A DNA stretch of 64,000 nucleotides from Asterochloris sp. CNOR1 (lineage: Eukaryota; Chlorophyta; Trebouxiophyceae; Trebouxiales; Trebouxiaceae), in contig OZ017748.1 in assembly GCA_963969365.1 (NCBI GenBank), positions 124,001-188,000 of the forward strand, written 5' to 3'. Each line of letters begins with the position of its first letter. Positions within the stretch are counted from its first letter, which is position 1. Below, piece by piece: positions 45,901 through 55,630 of the stretch. A model generated the notes under the pieces. That model worked only from the letters and a program-made list of their open reading frames with translations. It was not told the origin of the DNA and did no database searches. Made by a program: the position numbers and the translations under genes.

Positions 45901-47575
45901 GTCTTTGTGTGCACTGTGCAGGAAAGAGCGCTGCTGGCGCAGGCCCCTCTGTTCTGGTCGTCCCTGGCACCGCAGTCTGTGGCTGCCAACACTTCCGCTG
46001 CCCATGCCTCTGCTGCAGCAGCCGCCACGCAGCAGGGGCCAGGCAGCTCCCGGCAGCTGCTGCTGGCGGCGCCAGCGCAGGTCGCCAGCGGCGACGAGGC
46101 AGCCGCGTGCGCGGCACAGGCGGGCAGTCTGCCCGGCAGCCACCACCTGCGGGCTGGGGCAGGCGCAGACGGGGCCGCAAGCAATGCCCTGCTGGCAGCC
46201 AGCCAGGCCTTCTATCAGGTACACGGGGGCATCTAGGGTGGTTGTGACCGCCCTCCAGTACTCATTCTCCCAAACCCACACAGGCGCTGGTGGGCCATCG
46301 CTCTCCGACGTCAGTCTGCAGTCTCATGGAAGTGTACTCTGCAAGCAGGCCTGATGGTCTGGTGGCAGTATGTGCTGTGCCTGTGCGCGGTGCTGACACC
46401 ACCTGCACCAATGCCTCACTGCATCACGGCCTGCACCTTCTGAGTTCTGCCTGCCTGGGAGGAGGTGCAGCTCTCACTCTCCTGCCTGCCTTGGGGAGGT
46501 GGGTGCCAGCAAGCTCTTCCACCTTCTCTGCTCTGCCTGCTTGGGAGGAGTGGCGGCTCTCACACCCCTGCCTGCCGTGAGCAAAGAGTGGACAAGCAAG
46601 CTCCTCAACCTTCTTAGTTCGGCCTGCCTGGGAGAAGCGGAAGCTCTCACACCCCTGCCTGCACTCTTGAAGCTGCTTGCAAGGGATGTTCTCAACCTGT
46701 CCGCCTTGGCTGCAGGTGATGCAGCAGCACATGGGGACCCAAGCAGCCGGGCCTCAGGCCATGGCAAGAAATGGGCTGGCAGATGCAGAGGCAGCGCCAA
46801 AGCCGGTGTCAGGCGGTGAGGATGGTTTCCAGGCCCTGACTGTGCCCTGTCTTGCCCCAACCTCCTGTGATTGTGCGCATCAATCACCTTGTTGGCTGCG
46901 CACTGCGCTGCCCGGCCTGGCTGATCACAGGCTGTAGCGCTGCTGAAGGCGCGATCAGTTGATCAACACTGGTGAGAGGCTGCTGATGCCTGAGCAGGTC
47001 CTTTGCTCCAGCTTGGTATGGTCCTTGCACTCTGCTGGCAGCAGCCGCAGCAGGGGTGACCTGGCTGGGTTGAGTTGAATTGAGCCCTGTTAGGACACTG
47101 GCTGCAGCAGCTGCACCTTGTAGATGCTCACCCAAGCTGAAGCAGCCCACTTGTGGGTGCAGGTCCAGGGGAGCCCATGGACGCCCAAGCAGACCTGTCT
47201 GCTGCCGCAGCAGCCCTGGAGCTGGCTCAGACAGATGCTGCTGGTGTCGCGTCCCTGGCTGAACCACAGCCTGCCACTGCTGCACCCTCATCTGGAGAGC
47301 AGCAGGGTGCTACAGGGGCTGTACACCAGTCTGAGGACAGCAGCGGCGAAGGCGGGGCTGCTGGGGCGCAGACGCTTGGGGCCTCCCAGCTGGCACTGCC
47401 TGCCCAGCCGGTGCTGGCGCCCCCAAGTGCTGTCGCCAAAGCCCCACCTGCACCCACCTCAAAGGCCAGCCTTTTCAGGCAGCAGGTCGAAAGCAGCGAC
47501 AGTGAAGGGCCGCTGCCCAGCATCGACTCTGGCCCATCTGAAGAAGACGAGGACATGGACGATGCATCCTCTTGA
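36986..47575 (+). CDS. HEAT-repeat protein with acidic tail, PELP1/RIX1-like
   Basis: Known role of the candidate family: the Rix1/PELP1 complex in late 60S ribosome assembly in nucleolus and nucleoplasm. Exons with agreeing sites include ~36986-37052, ~37505-37710, ~37850-38033 (HACIQLLAVSCRLCGAGLFL), ~39024-39115, 40889-41236 and 41508-41731 (joined phase 1; LQAAVLRLMGVLLQATRAALL), ~41940-42080, ~43082-43268, 44409-44647, ~45190-45332, ~45920-46218 and ~47160-47575. The protein is almost all Leu/Ala-rich helices, then a Pro/Ala/Ser-rich stretch, and ends in acidic text (SGPSEEDEDMDDASS). Basic GRQKAKRKGKKRSAAE may be a nuclear signal. Helical core plus acidic tail and a WLQALQHG...R.HAC.QLL pattern suggest PELP1/RIX1; another HEAT scaffold is possible. 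The start is not fixed; nothing is recognised in 36531-36985. Confidence 0.5.
41811..41837 (+). repeat. Poly(C) run of 27
   Basis: Uninterrupted C tract in an intron of the PELP1-like gene; its G-rich complement could form a quadruplex. Confidence 0.95.
42050..42495 (+). repeat. Donor-edge echoes in PELP1-like gene
   Basis: The exon end CAGCTGCAGCAGGTAGGCTG (donor in bold position after CAG) recurs at ~42157, ~42322, ~42405 and, without GT, ~42485. Each copy keeps a GCAGCAGGT or GAGCAGGT core. Confidence 0.75.
43255..43640 (+). repeat. Donor-edge echoes after the basic exon
   Basis: The end CATCCTGGAGGTAGACAGG is echoed as CAGTTCTGGAGGTGGGCAG (~43504) and CAGCCATGGAGGTGAGCAG (~43629), with related GCTCTGGCA.G(G)GGCCCT blocks between them (about 130-bp period). 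Confidence 0.75.
44006..44520 (+). repeat. Tandem array of one exon: three decayed units before the real exon
   Basis: Units start at 44006, 44131, 44264 and 44396 (125-133 bp period). Each begins GTGCTGC.T.CAG (acceptor) followed by a GGCAGC/GGAGGC coding-like part and a CCAGCAT spacer. Only the fourth stays open (ALPVEQRALAEAAAAHIAAT). Confidence 0.85.
44965..45250 (+). repeat. Three copies of an exon start, last one real
   Basis: CTGACGTGGCAGTTGCTGCG (~44976), CTGACACGGCAGCTGCTGCG (~45090) and CTGAGGTGGCGGCTGCAGCT (~45209) mark three units about 115 bp apart. Only the last continues the protein frame; the second stays open for ~25 codons and may be alternatively used. Confidence 0.75.
45695..45940 (+). 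repeat. Four copies of an exon start, last one real
   Basis: GACACTGCTGAGTTGCAAGC, GGCACTGCTGCGTTCCCAGC, GGCGCTGCTGGGTTGCAAGC and AGCGCTGCTGGCGCAGGCCC occur 50-80 bp apart, most preceded by an AG/CAGGA-like acceptor. The fourth opens the long Ala-rich exon. Confidence 0.75.
46440..46680 (+). repeat. ~85-bp tandem repeat, three units
   Basis: GCCTGCCTGGGAGGAGGTGC, GCCTGCTTGGGAGGAGTGGC and GCCTGCCTGGGAGAAGCGGA, each followed by TCTCAC.C.CCTGCCTGC. Intronic. Confidence 0.8.
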
Positions 47576-50500
47576 ACAGTGTTTTGACAGCAGAGCTTCT
47601 GAAGTTCAACGTCCCCCCCTCCTCCAGCTGCATGCCAGGCCCAGTGTCCTGGTTGCAGATGAGCTGGCCCAACCTCGAGATCATGTGCGCCTTCGTAATA
47701 TGCAGCAGACTGGCTGCAGCTGATCAACGAATCTAATAGGACTGACAAATGAATAGGAAATTGGCGACAGAGCTATGAGTGTGTGATTACTGACAGGAAC
47801 AAACAGCAATTAACAGTTTCTCCGGCAAGGGGCCCTTCTCAATTGCATTGGGGGCATATGAGTGCCAGGACTGTTGGACGTGAACTTTGCTGCGCTGCAC
47901 ATGCTCATGTACTTGAGCTGAGCAAGGTTGGCAGGAGGCCTGCCTTGCTCACTGCAGACGTAGCAACGGCTGACTTCGAAGGACACGACAGGCTCTGATG
48001 GGGGAAGGGGGGACAGTCAGACCATGCTGTATGCTCACGCTCATGGAGGCATTTCTGCACTACATCGCTGCAGCTCATATGAATAGTTCTGCACTACATC
48101 GCTGCAGCATAGGCCGACAGCTTGAGAGAAATTTTGTGGGGGTCATAGAAGCCCAGCGGATATCTACGGTGTGGGGATTCCCATTCATTGCTGTCTGCAC
48201 AATAGAGAGGGAAGTCAGTCCATTGCACAGCAAAGTCACAGGGTCAGGCTGTGTGGGCCGTTTGGCAAACTGACCATTTTTAAGAAATTGGCCCATGGGC
48301 GTGGCCCAGCGTCCGCTGCTTGGATTGGCAGCTTGCACCTCCTCTTTCAAAGAGGGACTCGCGAAACACTTGTGAAGATTTCATCTGCAGGCAGCCACGC
48401 ACTTTAATGGGGGAAAGGACAGGTCACAGGTAGCAAGCAGCACCACATCATGGTTGCCAATGGCCACTGCTTGCTATATAGCTACTGCTTGCATATATGG
48501 CCAGCATGCTGCGCACACAGGTATGAGAACATGTTGCCCAGAATCCAAGATGGGGTGACAGATTCTGCCTCTGGCCAGGAGTCTGCGGGGCTCCTCACAA
48601 TGCAAGCCATGCAACCTCTGGCAGAGAGTATCCAGCATTTGCTGATGCCACACTGACATCTCACTGAGAGTCACCTGCAACTCCTATGAACCGGTTCAGC
48701 ACGGAATTCTGCTGAGCTCTCCCTTCTTCAAGGCTATTCGTCTCCCCTACATCTCTATGAGTGTTCACTGCAGCCAGGTGTGCCTCGTCTAGAGACTCTG
48801 CCCGGGAGACAGCCTCCGTGTTTCGTAATACCCTTTTCTGGAATGCCAGCTGCAGCAGCTTAATCAGTGTCTTGAGCATGTTGATTCAGCATCTGAAGCC
48901 CTTGAAAGTCTTTAGAATGCCAGAAGGCAGCCAGCCTTGCTGTAGCAAGGACGGGCCAGGAGCAGGTGGGACGGTGCGCAACTTCACCAATCATATGATG
49001 CATGTTCTAAGGTTCTGGAGACAGGAAGACTTGGCTGTACAGTGTGAGGGCTGGAATCAAGGCCTGGCAGGCGGTTCAGCCTCATCAAGGCCTGGCAGGC
49101 GGTCCATCCCAGCTGGCCAGCAGCATTCCATGGAATGTGGTCTGCCTACACCAGTACTGGCATCTCTGCTCCCACGCTTGCCATGCAAGCACTGCTGGCC
49201 TGGCTGCCACGCATTCCGGCGCCCACCGGCAGCCTCCGTTCCCTCCCCTTTCAAAGGCGGCAGGCTCTGATTGCAAATGCTGAGCTGGGCATCGCCTGCG
49301 CCACCAGCGGCGGCTGCAGAGCTGCCGGGCATCAGTGGAGCGGCCTAGCCACGGCGGACCAAGCCAGCTGCTGCAATGAGCCTGATGCAATGGCTGGCTG
49401 CGCTCAGCTGGCGCCACTGACTATGGTAGCAGCTGCTTGACGCTTCTTGCCAGCACACCTTGCGCCTGGCCATGCCAGATGACATCAGCTGGGGCTGACC
49501 GACCTCCATGGCCTCCAGCAACGGGAGCTCTATGTGGTCTTACTCTCAGCATGCCATGAGGATTTGCCTGCAGTCTTCACTGCACTGGGCTTGGAGGCAG
49601 CGCCTAGTGCGTGCTTGTAAGCATGCGCAGCTTGCAGAGAGCATCAATGTGTGAGAGGAGAGCCCATGCATCTGGCAGTTGCTTGCCACAGCCCCAAGCG
49701 TTCGCAGGCTCTGCCCGCCCGCTCAGCTGAGCCTTACAATGTTGAAGCCCTGCTCAAGAAGGCAACTGCAGTGTGGCTAATCACAAAGCAATGCTCACAG
49801 CAGATGGCTTGCAATAGCACATGCACGAGGCAGTGGTGTTGGCCGCACAAGCATGCAAGAAGTTGCTGAGATCTGAGCAAGATTGCAGAGGCCAGCTGGC
49901 TGCAGCCCACCCAGGGTGCCAAAAGAGCCCGGCATGCCAGAGTCTGATAAGAAGTACCTGGTGCCAACCCCCATAGCTGTCTGCCCCTGTCGTCATGCAA
50001 AGCTACAGTTGCTGTAAGGGCAGCAGTTGATGCGCCGTGCCAGATCAGAATCAGCACAACATGGCTCACTAGATACAGACGACCCACCTCAAAGCCACCA
50101 GAGCTGTAGGCTTGTCCATGCATGCCGGCACTGCCAGTACATGACAGTGAGCCTCATCAATGGTTAGACCTGCATTGCAAGACATATGTATACCTGAAAG
50201 TTGTGCATATCAAGCAGATGTACCTGTGACAAAATGGCAGCACTCACTCAGAAGCGCAACAGCAAATGACACTTCCAAGAGTGGCTCCCTGGCCAGCTGC
50301 AGATCATCATCCAGTTCCCTGCACTCAGATACACTGTCTTGAAGAGGCTTTTCTGGGCAGCTTGATTTCGGCAGCGCGGATGCCAGCGGGTCTGAATCAA
50401 GCAACGTCTGCACCAAGCCTTGTTCATACTAAGGTGCTTGCTTGTTCACACCAAGGTGCTTGCTTGTGCACATCATGTCATCAGGTGCCAAGGCGCCACT

Positions 50501-52705
50501 GCAAGTGGGACAGAGCAGCAGCAGAAACAATCAAGCCCAGCATACTCACCAGGACTATCATGGTGCCTCCGGCCGGTAAACATGGTAGCCGCCGGCATGC
50601 TCATCTTTGCTTCAAAGTGAGCTGCAGAGCCAGCTGCAGAGCTGCAGTGCGTCTGTCTGAGGCTCACTAGGTCTGCAAGATGAGCCACGCCAGACCAAGG
50701 CTGCGGCAGGAAAGCCTGAGCACCACTGTTGCCCAGGGGCTGGCACAAAGTAGGGCAGTTCCAGAGTTGACATTGCAGTAAGTGCACTTCGGCATGCTGA
50801 GAAGAGCCCGCAGTTGTGGGCTTTGCAAAGCAGCAATGTGAGCGTGGCACTGATTGCATCAGGATGAGCCAGCGCCGGCAGTTCATACGCCATACATGAT
50901 TGCCTAAAAGGTGTGCATGTCTCCAGGACTGGCTGGCAGGAACTGGGCAAACAGCAGTAACGGCAGAAGCAGGAACTTTGGCCAGTTGCCTCCACACCTG
51001 CAAGGCAGCTCTATCAACTTCAAGTCAATGCTTGAGATCAAGTTGTTAAAACAATCGGGCTTTCGCGTCTCATGAGTCCCTTAACCCCTTCGTCACGGCA
51101 CAGATGCCATTCAAGCTAGCATGAAGCTCTGCTGCAGCTGTAGGACTGACCAGCAATTGCGTGATGCACTGCTAACCGGTGCTGCCACCAGTGCAGCCCT
51201 GCCTTCTTGTGCCATCATTTGTGCGGTGCCTATAGGCAGCGCAAGTTGTGTTGTGAGATACCCCCTTTCGCATTTCGATTACGTCAGCTCACCCGTGTGA
51301 TGAGCCGTTCACACGGCTACCTGTGCAGATGATATCCCGTGGCGGCCGCCGGGGGCCGTGTCTGGCTGAAATATGGCAGACCTTGCTCTGACTCTGCATG
51401 CAGGGCCTGTTGCTTATTGCAACAACTGTTGCTGGCCAGTGTGTGCCTTATGATGGGGCCACGATATTCTCACCCATCGCAGCTTGAGTATAGGGGTCAA
51501 GGAATGCACTTGATTTGAAAACTGTCTGAGCATGCCGCAAGTGCCATTGCAGGCCAGGCTAGAGCAGCATGGTGTTGGGGCTGCTCATTGCAGGCAGGGG
51601 CTGATCATGATGAGGCACAGCGGTGTCAAGATCTGCAGGCACCCAACATATGGTGGGGCACCGCATTGTGCCAGAGCCATTGCCAAAGGAGCCTGGGCAA
51701 GTGTCTTCTGATATTCTGGCAGGTTGCATGCTTTGACACGCACTAGCTGTGTTGTGCATCACATATGGGTTGAACGTGGTTCATATCACTATTCCCAAAC
51801 AAGTATATGGAGGCTATGATGGGCGCTCCTTTCAACCTCTGGCACTGCAGCTGTAAGGTTGCTCAATGTTGAGTCTTGTGGCCACTTTCCAGGTTGCTAG
51901 GCCAAATGTATGCCTGGACAAACATGAGAAGTGACATGAGAGCACAGACTCATCATGCACGCTCTGTGGTTGAGGCATGGGCAGGATGATGACAAAGGAG
52001 TCCAGTCTATGCTATTGCTGGCAGCTACTGATAGGACACAACAACAGTTGACACATCAGCAACCATACAGTGGCACAAGAGGACGATGTGCAACCATGTC
52101 TCTGATGTCAGTGTGCTGATTCCATCTGTACGTACCGTCCTGTTGATCATCCATTAACACTTATCTACCTGAGTCTTTGTTGTCTGACATCCAGGCACTG
52201 TCCTGGCTGATTCTTGTGGTGGCGCAACAACCAGGTGTGTCTGCCTCCCGGCTGAGAAAGTGTGTTCTGTCAGCATAGGAACGACTCTTGGCTGAAGCCC
52301 TGGATCAACCAATATTGGTTGGTGATCACTCATGCAAGCTGACCCCTCTGATTGGATGACGAGTGAGTACATGTGGACCTGGTGCCCTGTCAGGCCTAAG
52401 CCGGATGCAGGTTCAGCTCAGCGAGCTCAGCTGCATGCATATGTGCCTTGAGGCCAGCGCACACATGGCTCCTCTTAGAGGCTGGCTTTCACCCCTATTG
52501 TTGCTGGGTAGCACCAGCCCACATTCGCCTGTTGTGTACAGTTTTCTGGCAACCGCCTCTCTGCATGAGCTGAATCGCCCACCACTGCTGTGCACATCTG
52601 GCATGAGCTCAAGCACCTGTAATTGCCTGTAATGCACGGCAATTGGCAATCACATCTTGCCTGAGCTGGAGCTTTCTCACAGTGCATGCTTGTGTTGGCA
52701 AACAG
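47576..52705. other. Gene-poor or unresolved region
   Basis: No gene is supported. Open stretches near 49160-49290 (+), 49740-50000 (-) and 50470-51000 (-) have some coding-like composition but no recognisable family and no convincing splice chain. 51000-52400 is AT-richer, without open frames, and looks intergenic. Confidence 0.4.
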
Positions 52706-52709
52706 GCAA

Positions 52710-52944
52710 CAGCTCCCTCAAGCGCCTTTGCGCAGCTGGGGAGCCCCAGCCAGCGCAACTGCAGCTTCCCTGAGCGCCTCTCAGCAGCTGGGGGCCCCAG
52801 CCAGCCACAACTGCAGCATCCCTGAATGCCTGTCATCCGCTGGGTAACCCCAGCCAGCCGCAGCTGCAGCTCCCTTGAGCGCCTGTCAGCCGCTGGGGAT
52901 CCCCAGCAGCCTTTGGCTGCAGCTCTTTCAAGCGCCGCAACAGG
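52710..52944 (+). repeat. 52-53-bp tandem repeat, four full units plus a partial one
   Basis: Units start at 52710, 52762, 52814, 52867 and 52920 (partial). Each runs CAGCTCCCT.AGCGCCT...CGCAGCTGGGG.(GCCCCAGCCAG)..CAACTG. A related fragment recurs at ~52990. On the minus strand a unit can be read as an LRR-like KLQLRWLGLPSCAKALEG, but the frame breaks because units of 52 and 53 bp alternate. Confidence 0.85.
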
Positions 52945-54330
52945 TCAGCAGCACTGGAAAAGAAAGTGACCAACAGCTGCTGGCTGTCAGCAGCTGGGGA
53001 GCCCCAGCCAGCCGCAGCTGCAGCTGCTGCCCCTGGAACTTGGCGCACCCCTGCCAGCCCCGGCTCTGCAGTACTTGTATGGTCTGCGACAGCACTCCAG
53101 AGCTGGACGTGCTGGCACCCTTCCTGCAACAGAGAGGGGCGTGCAGCTGCAGACGCTGCGGCTGGAGCATCCTGCGCAAGGGGGCTGGTCTGGGCCTGAG
53201 AACCCTTGGCACCGCCCCTGGGGCATGCATGTTCCAGCAGCAGTACCACAGCTGTGGGGTAGCTGTGCTACCAGGGCAGCCTGCTTCACCTATGTCTGGG
53301 GCCAATTGGCGGGGTCTCAAACCCTCATCTGCTGCAGAGGCGACCTCCTCGGACCATCGTGCCTCGCGGTGAGCCCCTGCCAGCTTTGCACAACCAGGTG
53401 GCTTCTTGTGAAGGCATCACAGTGCATCAGGTGCAGAGGAGTAATGCAGCTGTTGTGGGCACATTGTGACGACATGGTGGGTCTCATTCAGATCACCATG
53501 AAGCATTGTCACCAGCAGCTTCATGCAGTTCTATGGACTTCTGAGCTGAACCTATCTTTCACTCCTCTGCAGCCCTCACCATACACAGGGCTGGGCGGCT
53601 GTGCCAAACCCTGCACAGCTGTGGGAGAGGTCACTGAGAGTCAACTGGCCTTGGCACTGCTAGGACGCTACTGCTCTGTCAGCCACCAAACAAAGGTGGG
53701 ATGTCAATGTTGGGCCGCTGTCAGGGTCCTGTCAGGGTCCTGTGCCTTTTTTGTTCAAAATCGCATTGCCAGTGTGCCACCACATGGATGCATGACATGC
53801 TCTGGGATGCTCTGCCTGTCTTTTCGTGGGTCATGCCATGGCAGCACTCCCAACAGGCCGCCATGATGGGGCTTTGTGCCCTGCCTTGAGGTAGGTTGCC
53901 AGCTTCTCCTACTGCTGCGTTGGGTTGGGTGCTGTGTCCAGCCGTGTGGTACCGCTGAGCAAGCGCTCTCTGCAGTGCTTGGGCTGAGTTGACATCTGAC
54001 CCCACCAAACCATCAAGCAGCATTCCCACATGGTGCCCGCCACTGCTGTAAGCATCTGTTGCAGGACAATGCAGCCGCAAAGGCGCCTCACGACCAGACA
54101 GGCTTTGGACGTCCACCACCCTGGCTGCTGCAGATGGGTATTGGCTTGGATAAAGGCGGACTTCTACAGCCAGGGAGTGCGCTTGGCGGGCCAAAAGAGA
54201 CCCTGCATATGCCATTCAAGAAGTGGAAACTCATTATGGGTCACTCAGCTTCTCTTGGCCAAGGCCCATGGGCAGCATCTGCTAGCACTGGCCAGGCTAG
54301 AAGCTGCATTTAGACTGTAGGGGTGAGCAC
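52945..54330 (+). other. Possible exons of an unrecognised gene
   Basis: A stretch after CTGCAG at ~53024 reads LLPLELGAPLPAPALQYLYG and stays open to ~53270. TESQLALALLGRYCSVSHQT (~53630-53695) ends at a GTGGGA donor-like site. An open stretch at 54060-54313 (GQAGFGRPPPW-like) is weaker. They could be one gene with helical repeats; I cannot join them. Confidence 0.3.
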
Positions 54331-54751
54331 CTTACCTGCGTGGACCACACATTGCAGAGTGCGGCTGCTGTCAGCTTGTGCACTTGACCCGCATTCATTG
54401 CGGCTTCGTACTGCTGGCCAGCTGCCTACATGCCCAGGGATGCAGCTGTGCACATGGCTGGCAAGTGCCACGAGCCAGCTCTGTCTGCTCCGATCAGCTT
54501 ATGCTGCCTGGAACAACCCACACCCACCTGTGCTCCCAAGAACTCTCCCGACTCGACAGGCTGTGTGGTTGCAGGCATTGCTGCCTCTCGCCCACCATGG
54601 CGGTCAGTCAGCAGCCAGTGCAAATCATCCCTCATTTAGGGATTATTATCATACAGGCTAAAGTACTCCAGCAATGCAAGTCTGCTTGATTTGACCACTC
54701 TTTGAGTCAGTTGCCTGTCTCGCCCAGCACCTGCCCACACTGCTGACTATC

Positions 54752-55120
54752 ATGGGGGTTGTGCAGGCCAAGGTGTTGTTGAAAACCTGGCTGAGGCACA
54801 CACCCACATTTAAAAATGTGTTGGTGCTCCCGGGTCTGGGAGTCCCAGACCCTAGTATGGCAAAGCATGGCAGCTTCTTACCCGAAAGGCAAACATCCTC
54901 CCCCTGTCTCAAAAATAAGGCATCTTCTCTCATGTCTGTGTTACCATCAAGTTTTGTTATCAAACGAACAGAACACAAATTAAGACACAATGTGAGGGGG
55001 GAAGTGAGCTCCTACGTGTTTGATGAAGGTTCCACTCTCAAGCTCAAACTAGACACAAGTTGTTGTGACCAGCTGGTGACAGTGCTGAATTGTGCCATGC
55101 TGCTTCTTGACATATCCTGA
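54752..55120 (+). CDS. Small open reading frame, unrecognised
   Basis: 122 codons from an ATG (MGVVQAKVLLKTWLRHT) without introns. Composition is mixed, with basic and serine-rich parts (KNKASSLMSVLPSSFVIKRT). No family recognised, and the opposite strand is open over much of it too. It could be a chance frame, or a gene acquired separately, since it is less GC-rich than its neighbours. Confidence 0.3.
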   Translation: MGVVQAKVLLKTWLRHTPTFKNVLVLPGLGVPDPSMAKHGSFLPERQTSSPCLKNKASSLMSVLPSSFVIKRTEHKLRHNVRGEVSSYVFDEGSTLKLKLDTSCCDQLVTVLNCAMLLLDIS

Positions 55121-55314
55121 CTCTCTCAGGGGACGTCAGGGGGTCCTCAAGTGCTGTACAAAGGGCGTCAACTGCTGGACAAAGGCCATTGGTGGACATG
55201 TGCATGGTTGCGTGGTGAAAGTGCGCATCGATTCACACTGCTTCTCAGAGACTGAGTGTTGTTGGCAACATCGAATGTGAAAATTGCTGAGACTCATGCG
55301 ACTTTGTAGGCTGA

Positions 55315-55630
55315 GGTGACTGTTACTCCAGACCTCCACCCCCAGCCACCTGCAGCACCAGCAGGCCGCTGAGAATGAGCTCTGGCAGCCAGAGCTCTGC
55401 AGCAGGCACAGCATAGCGCAAGGTCTTGAGCTGGGCTGCACAGGGGCAGCAAAGTCTTGCCGTTGGTGGCAAAGCATGCACCTGATCAGGCTGTGCTGGC
55501 TGTGACTCCAGACCTCCACCCGGTCTTCATCATGTGTGGATCATACCGCTCCCCAGCCACCTGCAGTAGCAGCAAGCCACCGAGAGTGAGCTCTGGCAGC
55601 CAGAGGACGGCATAAGGCACAGCACAGCGG
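55315..55630. repeat. Tandem duplication of the aldo/keto reductase last exon region
   Basis: 55500-55630 (last exon and its upstream intron) is echoed at 55320-55405. Both carry ACTCCAGACCTCCACCC, CCAGCCACCTGCAG and AGTGAGCTCTGGCAGCCAGA (AATGAG in the copy). The copy has lost the middle of the exon. The 55121-55314 stretch before it holds nothing I recognise. Confidence 0.85.
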
